Below are positions 1-15,045 of a stretch of 64,000 bases of DNA, piece by piece (position 1 is the stretch's first letter; each line of letters opens with the position of its first letter). A program made the translations under genes and the position numbers. Location: NCBI GenBank assembly GCA_022925895.1, contig JAKSYS010000296.1, positions 1 through 64,000 on the forward strand, written 5' to 3'. The DNA is from Fragilaria crotonensis (lineage: Eukaryota > Bacillariophyta > Fragilariophyceae > Fragilariales > Fragilariaceae). Below the pieces are notes generated by a model. The model did no database searches and was not told the origin of the DNA. It saw only the letters and a program-made list of their open reading frames with translations.

Positions 1-1258
1 TTGGCATAGGGATCAGACGTGGTTCACCTTCCCAACAGGTTCCTATCTTTGCAATCAAGTCGCGACCTTGAGGATTTCCACGGTGATAGTGAGCCCAGCA
101 AGATCCGGACGATTCATGTTTGGGTCCTGTCGTATCGTTCGTTGTGTTGGATTGCGTTCTGTGATGCTTGCCAGTTTGTCAATGGCTGATGAACATTCCA
201 ACCAAGATTCAAATCCATCTAATCCATCCCGCGAAGTAAAGGCAACTCTTGTTCGATATGGTTCCTTGCACTTTTGTCAACCTTCGAGAGTCCTACAAGT
301 ACCAGACTCGACAAATACTGTAAGTCGAAATAAAGGAAGAGAAATCAACTGGGAGGTGCGGGAAAGTACTGAAATCTACGATGTTTGGTTGGAATAGTAT
401 TTAAGTGTTCATCAGTGCCGCTAAACGGTGCTACTCGTACTGGTATACGGTATACACGCGTTTTGAAAGTGTTTTGTCGAATGGACGATACGCTCACACT
501 TCGTCGAGGAGTCGATGGTCGACCGAAGCAACATTTGCATGGCCACCACCCACCACTATACAATCTATGTACCAGGTACTGGAGTACTCCCTATAATAGA
601 ATGATATAGTACACTACCTTTTCAATTACTAATTCTTTAGCAGCATTTTACTGCCGGTAGACACTACCGGTAGTTGTACAAGGCCATGCAATCAGGCGCC
701 AAGGGATTCAACGTGCCGTCGTTCATTCCCTCCATGATAATTTGCGCAGCTCCTTTCCCTCTTGTCCATCATGGTTCCACTTTCCCTGCTGGTGTTCTTA
801 CCTGCAGAAGCAGAAGAAGTTGCTACAATCATGATGGTGCCTTACTTTGACGGAGGATACTGGTGTCTGAAATGTTGCCTTCCGTCAATTTGAGGAGATG
901 AACGATGAACGCTTGAGTTGTTGGGAATGGTTTAAAGAATTGTAATCGGCGGCGGATACATGACTGCGAAATTGTAGGTGATATTTTTCGACGTGCCAAT
1001 TCGATCCTGAAGTAGAAAGTGTCATACCTAAACTCCGTACAATTGTACGTGCATAATTCTGGTTGCCTCGCAACGTGTGCTTCTTTTGTTAGACCAAGTA
1101 TCACATTAAGCTCCACATTGAGCTCCACATTGAACGTACGAATGTGATGTACAATGTACATTGAGCTAAGTAAATTCTTGATAAGGTAAAAACCGTTTCC
1201 TGCCTTGAACACACAGCTATATAAGGATCGTGATAGTGTGCGAAAGTTAATCGGCTCA
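1..1258. other. gene-poor left edge
   Basis: No convincing gene. Short open frames exist on both strands, but none shows a recognisable domain and several begin with non-ATG codons. A 262-codon open frame on the minus strand (829-1617) runs across the boundary of the repeat element at 1259 and has no recognisable domain, so I treat it as chance. The only local structure is a 12-base direct repeat, AGCTCCACATTG, in near-tandem copies at about 1110-1135. Confidence 0.5.
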
Positions 1259-1905
1259 GTCACGAACACTAAATCGTTCAGTGTCGTCTCTGAACGTCGT
1301 TCAGTGTCGTCAATGAACCTGGCAAGACGGTCGAAAAACACCGAAACTTCCCAAAGTCGAACTTTAAGTGCCCATAACTTGAGCAATAAAGGTGCTACAT
1401 CAAAAATGAGACTGATTTGAAAAGCTGTGAGTACGAGCTTTCCAAATCCGTGCTCCGATTGGTGGTATCTTGCTTTATCGATGAACGTTCGTCGATTGAA
1501 AATCGCATTTTGGGTGAAACGAGACAAGTGTGCATGCTTATAACGTAACGAATATAACTCTAAAATATAAAAGTAAAACGGATTCAAATAGAAGAGATCA
1601 AGGGCTTTCCAAATCATTCCGGTATTTGAATGTAGTACCTTTATTCGCCATGTTATGGGCTCTCAAAGTTTCGTAAAATCATTGACGGACGACACTAACG
1701 TCATTGAACGTCGTCACTAACTCGACACAAACGTTAGTGAACGTGCGACACATGCTCCTCGAAAACTCGTTTTGAGTCCAATGCACGAAAAAACGCGCAT
1801 GCGTCTACGACGCTCCTCGTACAACAAAAAATTAGTGAACTTAGTGAACGACGCAGTGAACTTAGTGAACTTAGTGAACGACGACAGTGTCGTTAGTGAC
1901 GTGAC
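1259..1905. mobile_element. TIR-bounded non-autonomous element (MITE-like)
   Basis: Both ends carry matching inverted sequence: the left end begins GTCACG then CACTAA, and the reverse complement of the right end begins GTCACG then TCACTAACG. The similarity continues imperfectly for roughly 40-50 bases (AGTGTCGTC inside the left end, ACTGTCGTC inside the right). The trinucleotide TCA flanks both ends (1256-1258 and 1906-1908) and may be a 3-base target duplication. Subterminal zones are full of short copies of TTAGTGAAC and GTTCAGTGTCGT in both orientations. No coding capacity is evident inside. A 3-base duplication would suit CACTA or Harbinger-like DNA transposons, but the family is not identified; a cluster of small palindromes is the alternative reading. 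Confidence 0.5.
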
Positions 1906-2035
1906 TCAAGAAGAAGTCACTATTTTACAGGTAGTTGACGGTTTTTAGTAACATGTGGTGCAAGAAAATACATAGGTACTCTGAGCATTTGTATGAGAAT
2001 GGCCGAACGAAGTTTCAAACGACCTCAGCTGCGCA

Positions 2036-2425
2036 TGACTGAACGCACACTTGTTTCTACATTAGTAGTAAACAAAATGTATATGTCATATGTAGATTCG
2101 CATTGACTGAACACGCTTCTTTCTACATTAGTAGTAATCAAAATGTATATGTCATATGTAGATTCGCATTGACTGAACACGCTTCTTTCTACATTAGTAG
2201 TAATCAAAATGTATATGTCATATGTAGATTCGATTTGACTGAACGCACACTTCTATCTACATTAGTAGTAAACAAAATGTATATGTCATATGTAGATTGG
2301 CATTTGACTTCCTTCTACATTAGTAGTAATCAAAATGTATATGTCATATGTAGATTCGCATTTGACTGAACGCACACTTCTTTCTACATTAGTAGTAAAC
2401 AAAATGTATATGTCATATGTAGACA
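2036..2425. repeat. 66-68 base minisatellite, six copies
   Basis: Six head-to-tail units start at 2036, 2104, 2170, 2236, about 2305 and about 2363. Full units are 66-69 bases, the fifth is shortened and the sixth ends at the array edge. Each unit opens TGACTGAAC and contains the conserved stretch TCTACATTAGTAGTAA, ending near CATATGTAGA. The TCTACAT and ATGTAGA ends of this core are complementary, so every unit could fold into a short hairpin. Two sequence variants (AAACAAAA and AATCAAAA) are present: units 1, 4 and 6 carry the first and units 2, 3 and 5 the second, suggesting duplication of a block rather than of single units. Confidence 0.9.
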
Positions 2426-3105
2426 TTGCAACTCGGAGTTCTTGCTACTGTACATACATTTCACATGTCGGTCTACGTTCTGTATAAGCTTTATGCAAGT
2501 TTTGCCATAAAGATACAGCACCAGCAGCACTACCCGTGGCCCGTGGTACCCAGTACAATGGTACGAAATCCTTGTATCACTTACGATGGAGGGGACTTCG
2601 TGTTACCTTCAATGGAGTGCTTCCGCGTCAATACATTATTACGGTATTGCAAAAATCGTATCTTACGCTACTTTCCCGCAGCTCCCTGTCGTCAGGCTAA
2701 AGGCTAAAGAGCACGATCTTGAACAAACAGTCCAATGTCCAATCCCTACTTCAGTGTTGTCGGACAAATCCTCGACAGTCGTAGTTGTCCTCAGCGTCCT
2801 TTTAACGTATTTGTAAGAAAAAATGACGATTTCATCCGACGCCGTTTGTCAATGGGTCACAATGTGTCATGCCGGGACTTCAAGAGGGCCCAGTGCCGCG
2901 AAGAAAACGAAACCTACGGCTAAAGTAGTACTCGGAGTATGTATTACCCGCCCACACAATACGTGGTAATACGCCAGTCCCACATACCACATACCACATA
3001 CCACATACCTGATTTGTCTCGGTGAATGGTCATGCATGCACAGCGAAAAAATCACGGCTCACAAAACGACGAGGCATCGAAGACATCAACATCTCAAACC
3101 ACATC
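2426..3105. other. intergenic with heptamer repeats
   Basis: No gene seen. It contains two tandem repeats of period seven: GGCTAAA twice at 2695-2708 and CCACATA four times at 2980-3007. The second lies about 100 bases upstream of the likely start of the next gene. Confidence 0.6.
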
Positions 3106-3765
3106 ATGACGAATGAAGAATACTCTCTTGTTGTCGAACTTAATAACAAAGGTGCATCTCTTCTGGAGGCTGGAGAGTATGGTCTAGCGAACGATGCATT
3201 TCTACTTGCGATGAACTCTATGGTTCAGGACCTATTCAATGTGACGGAAGAGGTCCGCCCATCAACTGAGTGGAAGACCAGGATAAAGTGGTCCACTAAT
3301 CCATCACTCAAATTACCTCCGAATGCTCTTCCTTCTGCATTCATCTTTCAGTATGCCGTTCACATAGAGGCTGCCGAGGGCGACGCTGGTACGGACGGCC
3401 ACATTGAGTCAGCATCCATCCTATGGAACATTGGGCTTTGTTTCCATATCATGGGTCTTTCCAAACCAAAGTCAGAGTATTTGAAGAGTGCACTGAGATT
3501 CTATTCAATTGCATGCGACATTCGACGACGTGGAAACGACGGGAGCCCTGAGCTTCTGGACTTGGCTTTGCAGAACAACATCGGTCAGATTCATTGCGAG
3601 TTCATGGAGCTTAGCAAAGCGCGAGAGTGTTTTGATCTCGTCTCGAAAAGCCTAACAGCTATGCACCAGAGAGGAATGGTTCCCATCGTTGATCCGGAGG
3701 TATGTAAAGGCTTCGTCATGAATAGTGTAATGGCAAAGCAACCTAACTGTTCTGCGGCTGCATGA
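3106..3765 (+). CDS. TPR-like helical-repeat protein
   Basis: Single-exon frame of 219 residues from the ATG at 3106; the frame is open upstream to 3022 but without an ATG there. The protein looks all-helical. The N-terminal segment (LNNKGASLLEAGEYGLANDA) fits a tetratricopeptide helix pair, a second pair reads SILWNIGLCFHIMGL followed by YLKSALRFYSIA, and a third reads LALQNNIGQIHCEFMELSKA. Such proteins act as scaffolds; no partner can be inferred. It resembles short TPR proteins that are numerous in diatoms (recollection, not searched). The end after a Ser-Ala-Ala-Ala tail is abrupt, so a missed 3-prime exon is possible. It stands alone in a gene-poor region. Confidence 0.6.
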   Translation: MTNEEYSLVVELNNKGASLLEAGEYGLANDAFLLAMNSMVQDLFNVTEEVRPSTEWKTRIKWSTNPSLKLPPNALPSAFIFQYAVHIEAAEGDAGTDGHIESASILWNIGLCFHIMGLSKPKSEYLKSALRFYSIACDIRRRGNDGSPELLDLALQNNIGQIHCEFMELSKARECFDLVSKSLTAMHQRGMVPIVDPEVCKGFVMNSVMAKQPNCSAAA

Positions 3766-5835
3766 AAAGGACTATAGGAAAGTTTGTTGACACTTCGTGA
3801 AACTGGTTCGTGAACATTCATTTAGTCGTGCATATGGGAAGCATGGGTACAGTGAGAAGAGATAATAGTTTTGGCTGTCTTTCCGAAGTAATCATCGCAG
3901 CTGGAGAAGCGGAAACAGAACAACTAACGAACGCAACTGCATTGCAGGGGCTGCTTCTTAGCACGAGATCATGGGCTGTCACAAGATCAAATACGATGTG
4001 TTATATTGACGCATATGTGAGAGTCCGGATTAAGATATACCTGAATATTCACCATCGCCATCGTGTTGCCATACCTCTTTGGGAAGCGTAACTGATGGCA
4101 AGGGGTGGAAAGTGAGACGAGGTATATTCTGTGTCTGAACAAAGCTTCCATTAGCTACCTTCACACCTGGATCAGAATCAGCAGAAGCCACCAGCTTTCA
4201 TGGTCTGGATTCTGCTTTAAGATCAGGGTTATTTGATTTTCATGTTCGTCTTGATAACTGAGGTAGCTATTAGTAGCCGCAATAGAGGGAAACATAACAT
4301 TCTAATCGTCCGAGTCGCAGTTGCGATGCTGACGCCAACCTTGGCAGCTGGAGAGCATTGCCCATCACCACTCACCATTTCGACAACTGATAGCAGCTGC
4401 GGTAGATGCAGCGCAACATACGTAGTTCATGTTCTTGGCGTGCAACCTGCACCGAGCTTGCATGCTCTGGATGCTGCAACGTCGAATCAAATGGCGCAGC
4501 AAATAATGGTGTGGTCATTCCGAGAAAGATAGGACGCCGCGTAGTGAAGTACGGTTATGTTTGTGTCCGCGTTCAATTTTAGTGCCACGTTGTCGTTCGC
4601 GACATTGATCAACGAAACGAGAACAGAGCAAATGTCGGTTTTCTGTCAACAAAAACCCATTTCTTACGTTTAACACTACACGAAGAAGAGAAGAGGAAAT
4701 CCGGCTGCTGCCATTCTGGACCGTTGCATTCGCTTGCGGGCACAATGACAGGCAATTACCTCATCTGAACATCTGGCGACGGCCGCAACTGACAGGGAAT
4801 CTTGATTGAATTCTGTCTCCAATTGATAACTGATAGCTTTTTAGGAAAATTAGCAATGAAAGCCTCGCTGATAAAGGAGCAACAGCACTGTTAGAAACTG
4901 TTGAATTTGTCACAAGACAAAAGTTTTTGAATCACTGCAAACAACTCTGACAATTTAAAGTGCTTTATCAACACGGGTTATTTAGAGACTCTAGTCCGAA
5001 ACACAAAATTATTTCTTCACAGTTATTTAAAAGTCGGGATAAACTCCTATGAAAGAACAGGTCTTACCATTCATGGTCACTCCGAGTCAGAATGTCGAGC
5101 TTGGAATTGGAGCGAAGTGCGTTTGTGATTTGTGGCATGCGAGCTCAGAGTCCTGAGGTTCTTACCAGGTACGATAGGCCAGCCAGCATGGCACATTGCA
5201 TGTCACACAATCGGTGGGAAACAGGAATAGAGAACCATCGCTACCACCATGCTTATTATGAACACGCGATCTGACAGGAATGCCCCATCACATGTGGCTG
5301 GCTATCAACGATCAACGATCAACAATCAACGATACATGTACATGGTTGTTAGTCGCCAGAAGCAACATTTCCGAACAAGCGGGTTCGAACTTGTGTCGTT
5401 GTAGGAAGTTCAAGTAGGAAGTAGGAAGGCCCAAGAACCGCTTCCTCCTCTGATTTTGGATGGAGGAAAACAACAAACGGATTGACGGCCTGACGTTTCA
5501 ATTGCGAGTACAAGCAGCAACAGTACCGGTACTACTTGTAGTAGAACTGGATATGTGTTTAACACATCTCGTCATCGCAAGACCTCGTAATAAATATATA
5601 GTTTCAAGTGGAAGTTGTTCAAGAGAGGAATTTCACATCCTTTCCCTTGCCTTTTCAATGAATGAATTGATTACGCCTTGCCCTCCCTGCCCCAAACTAA
5701 ATTCATAAAGATATTCAATCAAGTAAACCAACCAGCCATAACATGACATTTCACTACAACTGCATCAACAATTCATTCATTTGCTCCTGTGTTGTTTCGC
5801 TGCCGATGTTGTGCTGTTATCACATTTTGTCTCGT
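3766..5835. other. gene-poor intergenic region
   Basis: No gene can be supported. Several open frames of 60-100 codons occur but show no domain and no coding-like composition. A heptamer repeat ATCAACG (four copies, one with a change) lies at 5304-5331, and GTAGGAA twice at 5414-5427. From about 5570 onward the DNA becomes more A+T-rich. Confidence 0.5.
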
Positions 5836-5839
5836 CTAC

Positions 5840-6260
5840 CATGCTGTGGAAGGGACAAAACAAGCCACAGAATCAAATCAAACTGGAAAAGCAGAATTGT
5901 AGCATGGATAGTGATTTGATGGTCTCTTCTGCCAAACAGTGGAAGAGGTGGTATGAATCAAACCGTAACAGCAGCATGATTGCTGGATCATGTTCTTGCT
6001 TTTTATTTTCTCTTCCCAAAAGCAGTGGAAGAGGTAAATTGAACAGAATCAAACAAGATGCTGCCATACAGTGGAAGAGGATGTGAATTGAATGAAACAA
6101 ATCAAATTGTAAAAGCAGCATTGCATCAGCATGATGTTGGTTGATATGGTTTTCACTTCTGCCACCATACATTGGAAGCAGCAAGAAATCAAATGTAATC
6201 AAACCAGAAGATGGCATAGGAGTACCACACTGGAAGAGGATGCCAATTGAATCACATCAA
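5840..6260. repeat. degenerate tandem array with CAGTGGAAGAGG core
   Basis: At least six diverged copies of a unit pairing a GTGGAAGAGG-like core with a following AATTGAAT-CAAATCAAA-like stretch. Cores lie near 5846, 5939, 6023, 6070, 6170 and 6230, at irregular spacing of about 50-100 bases. The copies differ by many substitutions and indels, so the array is old. The surrounding DNA (5700-6700) is A+T-rich relative to the gene-dense part of the window. Confidence 0.6.
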
Positions 6261-7696
6261 GTATCTTGGACATATTTGTAGAGTTATGGGATCATTCAAA
6301 AAGAATTAAAAGCACTGGTGTGAATGCTCTGTAGGTAATAAAAATGAATAATGAACATTGCATTTTGCTTTATTGCTTGTTCACGCAGTAAGGGATGGAA
6401 AAATGAAAATGATGACAAAACTTGACCAAGAATGCAAATCCATTTTTTGTTTGTGAAAAAGCAATGGCCAAAGTGTTGATTCTTTACTCTGCACATCAGA
6501 AAACCTAATTGTGTGGTTGGTAAGACACAGTGAACTGCACTTGGAGTACACTGTACTACTTACCACACAGGTCCTTCAAATTGCTTTCTACCCTTGGAGA
6601 CTCATAGTCTCATGTCACATAGTCCAGTGCTTTTTATCAAGGGCCAGATATGTAGCTTTTCCCAGCTCATCCACAAAGACTGCAAGAGTGCTGGAACATT
6701 GCTAAGCTTCTTATTAGTTCAAAATTTATTGATTTAATTATCATGTCTCATATCCATTCTGCAGTCTCAAGTCTATACTCTGGTAGAGTCTAGAGAGTAG
6801 AGTCTTGTTCTGAAGTACCAGGTAGTCCAGTATCCAGTACCACCAACCAGTACCAGTCATACATTCCCATTCCCAATCCCGTTACCACTACCACTACTTA
6901 CTACTTACACTGTGTCATTAACATGCGTACTGTACCACCGGTAGGGCAAGCCCTTCCGGTTAATTGGTCGTTTGGACGTACCGATACTGTATGACATACT
7001 GTAATTGACGGGTCCCTCCTCCAAACTCCGAAGTAGATGCATACTGAAATTGAGTAAAAACTACAGACTGTATGCATACTGCCAGCACAAGAACTACAGC
7101 ATACTGGTACAGTAGCTCATATCGTTCTGCGAGCTATGTTACGAGCGACGAGCTCATAATTAGGTGTTGCGTCATCGCGAATTTGCCACGTCATCCTCAC
7201 GATTTTAAATTTTAAGAGTTCAATGGCCGTCCATTCGAATTGAGTAACAGTACCATACCATGGTACTGCTATAATACTCGAGTACTCACACTGTACTCAG
7301 CCTACTACGCGCTCTCTGCATCCAACACTCCTGGAAATACACTATGGTACCAGTTACCAGTACTAGTACAAGTACCGTTCTTCCGGAGAACGTGTTGTCC
7401 GAATAGTATGAATACGCAAGTAAACGTACTAGTACTGTACATCAATTTTTCGTCGTCCGTGGCGTCCGATCATATTGATGACGTTTGCATTACGTATTAA
7501 CGTGGGTGCCGTTAAAATTTGTTCACACCTTTAATTCGCCAATGTGCCTGGGGTCCTGGTACTATGTGAGTACTCCAGCGTACGTACGAAGTAGAATCCT
7601 ATCATCTGTGTATAGACGTCATCGTCGTATCCTGGTAGAGGAACAAGTAGAAATTGAGCAGTGTCCATCATAACAACAAGCATTCTGAAATCCGCA
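6261..7696. other. intergenic region upstream of TPI-GAPDH
   Basis: No gene seen. From about 6820 to 7440 it is dense in short GTAC-containing palindromes (for example around 6825-6870, 7245-7280 and 7345-7435). The minus-strand open frame at 7531-7974 overlaps the first exons of the next gene on the opposite strand and is a shadow of it. Confidence 0.5.
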
Positions 7697-9740
<2,044 letters not shown>

Positions 9741-9969
9741 GTATTCTGAAGTGTTTTTATCGAAGGATATTCAAGTAACATGGCTGTAGTAGTACAGGGT
9801 ACAGGGAGAGTGATCGATGGGACAAAGAATCTACATCATTTATTTGGAGCAGAGAAACTAACTGCAGACTGGGTTCGACAGCTCGTCAGAGATTATCTAG
9901 AGTCATTAGATCCTTGTTGGTCACCGTCACACTCTATCTTGCGAAGTTTTTTATTGGTTTCACGAATAG

Positions 9970-12900
9970 CTACCTTCCCTGCGATTTCTTGATAATTAGC
10001 TGCATCAGATTCTTGATTCCCTTGAGCCAATCCTTGTGCTCTCGCCAGTCCGAACTGACCAAACCGGTTTGCACCGACGTGGCAGTGGAATAGTCGCCAT
10101 TGCGAATGGCTTCCACAAGGGTCGAAACCTTTCCAGCAACCTCCACGTCAACGTCGCCTCGAGCCAACCTCTTCAGCAATATTGCAACTCCCTTTTCTCC
10201 GTCTGTCAGTTGCTTCTTATCGCCAGCGGACAACTGCATACCTTGCATCATCTCGAGAATCTCCAAGAGGCCGTCCTTGATATGCTGATGGTCAGCAGTC
10301 ACTTCCGGAGGAGCACTTGGGTCGAAAGTGCCAGAGACTGGGGCTTTGGAAAGCTGCTGCTGCCCTAGGACGGCAGCTGCCGTTCCCGGACGAGCAGCGC
10401 CACCGTATGGGTTGCTGGTTCCAACATTCCCGTACTGCTCTGCCAATTCAGGATGCGAAGAAGAGGTCACAAAACCATCACCATACTTGGACATCATTTT
10501 GGAAGGCGTCGACGCGACGGTTGGAACGATAGTAGCAGGGGTGGGAGGTACAGGAGCAGCAGCCTGTGAGGTTGTGTCACGTGGTCTTTCCCAAGAGGTT
10601 TCACCAGTAGCTTGGTTTGCATAGTATTCTCTCCCACTAGCGGGATCCTGGAGTGCAATCCATCCAGGGGGCAATTGTTCGCTTACAACCGCAACCTAAA
10701 CAAACAACCAAGCAACATAAGTTAGGGGAGAGTAAATAAATGGTCCACCTGATTCCAAGTTTGACTTACCGGCTGAGGCGCTGGAGTTGGTTGAGCCCGC
10801 ACTTGCACTGCTGGATTTGGCTGAGCTCGGTGTGGTGCTTGTTGTTGCACTTGGCCGTGCGCTGCTTGCTGACCGTATTTCTGCTCCTGACCGTACGCCT
10901 GTTGCCCATAGGCACCTCGCTGCTGCTGCTCATAGGTAGGATGGTGCTGCTGCCCGTACGTTGATTGTTGCTGAGGTCTGGCAACTGGTGCTTTGTCCAC
11001 ATTCACAATCGCGAATGGAAAGTCAGGAGGCTTACTACCCATCATCAGCAGGCAGTTGGGAGATTCGCGACTTCGGTACAATCGGTCTTTCAACTCTGGT
11101 GACGACTTCACGAACTTTGCAGCTGTCGCCAGTAAACCCTGTTCCGAAAGAACTTTGGAATATTTGTCGAACAGTTCTGCGATGTCGGGCTCCAAGGTCG
11201 CGCTCGGATTGGCGCGCATGAATACCGAAGCTTTGGAACAAAAGTCATGCAAGGCCAACACATCATCCGAACCCTTTCTGTCGAGTTGAGACTTCCAAAA
11301 CTTGACCGTGCGCTCAAGGCTCAGCGAGCACATGTAACACAAGGAAGCGTGTCTGAAGTCACCAGCGGCCTCCAATTTGTCGCCGAGCTGAATGCATAAG
11401 CCGGGAAAGTCTTCGCTCCTGGCATAGGTACTAATTGTCGCAAGTGTCTCTTTCCAATTAGTCGTCTGCTCGACCAGACTCTCAAGCTGGTTCGAAACCA
11501 CTGCATTGATGACACCAAGGAAACTCTTCTTGGGTCCTTCACTTGCAAAGTACCGCTCTTGAGCCTTCTGCCACAGTTCGGCGCCACCGCACGAGGCGAG
11601 AATCAAAGCGTCAGCAAAATTTCCGGTGCGAAAACAGCATTCAACTGCCGCTTCAAAGTTTCCGACAACCAGGGCCTTTTTTACAGCTAATTCAGCTGAG
11701 GGAGTCATTGTGACATTACCACTGGCAGAAGGACCAGAAGTTTCAGAGAATTCGATGGCAGCCCGATGGATGACATCTGGATGGAAGCCAAGGTGTTCCA
11801 AGAGCTCCGCTCTAGCGTTGGCTTGGAAAATGACCTGCATAAAGGACCATATCTCCGCATCGACAGGGTTGGAAGCCTTAGCCATCATGAAGGCACACAC
11901 CTCAGTAGTCTCGGTAGTGGCTGTTGTCGCTTCCATAGCTAGGCTTGCGGCAACCAGTGTTGGTTGCTCTACAGCGGTGGACAATTTCACTAGCCTATCG
12001 GCTGTTCCAAACGATAAGAAAGTCCCACCAAATCCACAACTAACTCCAGAATTCGGTCGCAACCACTTCGGTGGCCGACCACTCCTGGTTACCAGTCCAT
12101 TCACAGAATGCGCCTGAACTTTGCGATCCAAAGAACACGTCGCGATAACACCTCGTTTGAGAGGCGACCATTGCACATGATAACGTCTCTGTTGAGCAGC
12201 AGCGGCGCCATAGATATTTGATGCTGAGTTCTCACTTATGCTGTTCTCTGCTTGTTTGTGGAAATCGTCGCTGTCGTTAGGGACATCTGCGATAGGTCGC
12301 AGGGTGCACAGATCCCAAAGAATCGTTCGATTGTCCTTGCCAGTACTGCAATCCGAGGACAAAGAGAAAACTAAGTTAGAACCAACCAAGAAATGGCGAA
12401 AGAAGATTCAGCACTAACCCCCAAAAGAAAAACATACCTAACCATCAATGTGTCATCATGAGGACACCAGTCGAGACTGAGAATGCCTTGCGAGTGCCCC
12501 TGAAGTGTGGCAAGAGGCATCGAGGTCGAAGCTCGGAGATCCCAAAGCTTTATGATTGGGTTTCTATCGTCTGCGGAGGCAGTCACAAGATGCAAACCCT
12601 CAGTAGGATTCCACTGAATGTCACTAATGGCCTCTGGAGATCTCAGCTGGCACCATGGTTTGAGTTGCTTTAGATCCCACACCGCGACCAGGCCATCAGC
12701 ATGCGCGACCGCAACGATATGTTCTACTTGCGTGTTCCAAGCAATCTGTGTAACTTCAACAGCTGAAGATGCGGGAAGAACCAGTGGAACTGGCGGATGA
12801 CTGGAAAGATCAATGATGGTGACTTGTCCGTCGCTGCTCCCTGAAGCCAACTTGTTAAGATTGAGTGGACAGAAAGCAAGCGCTTTAACTTCTGCCTTAT

Positions 12901-13337
12901 GGGACTGAATGACAACTGGAGTATCGCCTTTATCTGTGATCAGGTCATTGAATTTCCAAATAAGAACACCACCATCCGACATTCCACCAGCAATGAGCCC
13001 CAGGGGAGACCACGCAAGAGAACCGAAACGATTGGCGGTCTTGACGGTCTTGAGGAGCTCTGGAGCCTCTCCTCCCAAATGCAAGTCGTACAAATCAAGT
13101 TCGCCGCCATAATCTTCAAAACCAATGCCGCCCGAGTCCTGCTCAGTTTGAACGAATGTGAGTTCATGCACAGAGCCAATAGGGCGATAATTGGTGGTGG
13201 GCGTTGACTGTATGTCAAGCACTCTGAACTCAAAATCTCACCTTTGTTCCCAACGCAATCACATCTGCATACGCCTTATGGGGAGACCAGGCGATTGTTG
13301 ATGATTTGTCATCAATCTGAGTAATCAGCGTCGACAT
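9970..13337 (-). CDS. SEC31: SEC31, COPII outer-coat protein, with a WW domain
   Basis: Outer cage subunit of COPII vesicles at ER exit sites, partner of SEC13. Exons on the minus strand are 13337-13242, 13138-12438, 12345-10770 and 10695-9970, each with GT-AG junctions and consistent phase; about 1032 residues. Exon 1 starts MSTLITQIDDKSSTIAWSPH; exons 1-3 form the N-terminal WD40 region (WNPTEGLHLVTASADD, IIKLWDLR, TILWDLCTLRPIADVP). A helical solenoid follows (ALVVGNFEAAVECCF, ADALILASCGGAELW), then a Gln/Tyr/Pro-rich tract around residues 690-790. The last exon encodes a WW domain (LPPGWIALQDP through ETSWERP) and ends in the SEC31 C-terminal helical domain (HIKDGLLEILEMM). The WW domain is unusual for SEC31. 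The frame is intact. It is head-to-head with histone H3. Confidence 0.93.
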
Positions 13338-14030
13338 GGTAATCGACAGGAGGGGATCAAAGAAACGATTTTCGATGATGATGTATTATAAACTTGAGCC
13401 TTACGAGCAGGGAGCAAGGTAGTCATTGCCGTGACGAAATCCGAGGCAAATCATACCGGCCTTGGTGGATGAAAATCGAATCTTGTCGGTGGGGATTCCA
13501 GATTCTCAAAATGGAGCAGCCCATATAGTACGGCTTATAGTACCAGGTACAGTACTACTACTAGTACCATGCATTATTTGTACAAGTAGCACTACGGTAG
13601 TCTACATAAACTTAGAGACTGACTAAATAGAAATTGTGCGCTTGTCTGCACCATTCTGACTGGACGACGTGCGAAAAGCACGAATCGATCCCGTCGAAAG
13701 GGATTCCGCATCGCCGTCAAAATAAAATATTTTTGTTTGACTCAAATTCGAACACCGCCAACATCCCGGCTTTGCCTGGAACCAGAATAGGGTGGCACCC
13801 AGACGCTCGTCACGAACGAAAACTCCGATCCTCTCTATCGCAAAATTAAGAACAGGTCTACGTGCCGCGTGGTAGAAGGCGGTTGTAGGATTCAAAGTGA
13901 TTCGCATGCTTTCGTACACAGGAAGTGTACTTACGTCCTACAAGGTCAATTCAATCGTTTGGACACCCAACAGCTCCACAACACAAATAAAAATAAAACC
14001 AGCAAGAGCCGCTTCAATCAATCATTTATC
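13338..14030. promoter_or_regulatory. divergent SEC31 / histone H3 upstream region
   Basis: A 693-base gap between two divergent start codons, so it should hold both promoters. No canonical TATA box or histone-specific element is obvious. A GTAC-palindrome cluster lies at about 13540-13575. The last 60 bases before the H3 start are A-rich (AATAAAAATAAAACC) and read like a 5-prime leader. Confidence 0.45.
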
Positions 14031-14796
<766 letters not shown>

Positions 14797-15045
14797 GCCT
14801 GGAGAAAGAATTATTCAAGGGGGCGGGATAATTCAATTTGTACACATAGAGCTGACAGCGCCGGGAGGGAATAACAGTCCCTTCAGAAGATACCGATCGC
14901 ATCATCCAAAGTCTATGTGATTATATAACATTCTATTACTTACTATTTATAGAGTCCTTATTGCGGTAACTTGTTTGTTGCTTTTCTATGCAAACTGTTC
15001 AAGTACTTTTGAGTTGGAATTTGTCAGAAACATCAACTGTGAGAC

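Noticed and set aside
68-397. 109-codon open frame at the left edge
   Set aside because: No recognisable domain, no conserved-looking block and no splice-supported continuation.
829-1617. 262-codon open frame on the minus strand
   Set aside because: It crosses the boundary of the repeat element at 1259, includes imperfect tandem repeats (FNVELNVELNV) and shows no domain.
5375-5400. GGGTTCGAAC resembling a tRNA B box
   Set aside because: The T-stem does not pair with the right loop length and no other tRNA arms are found.
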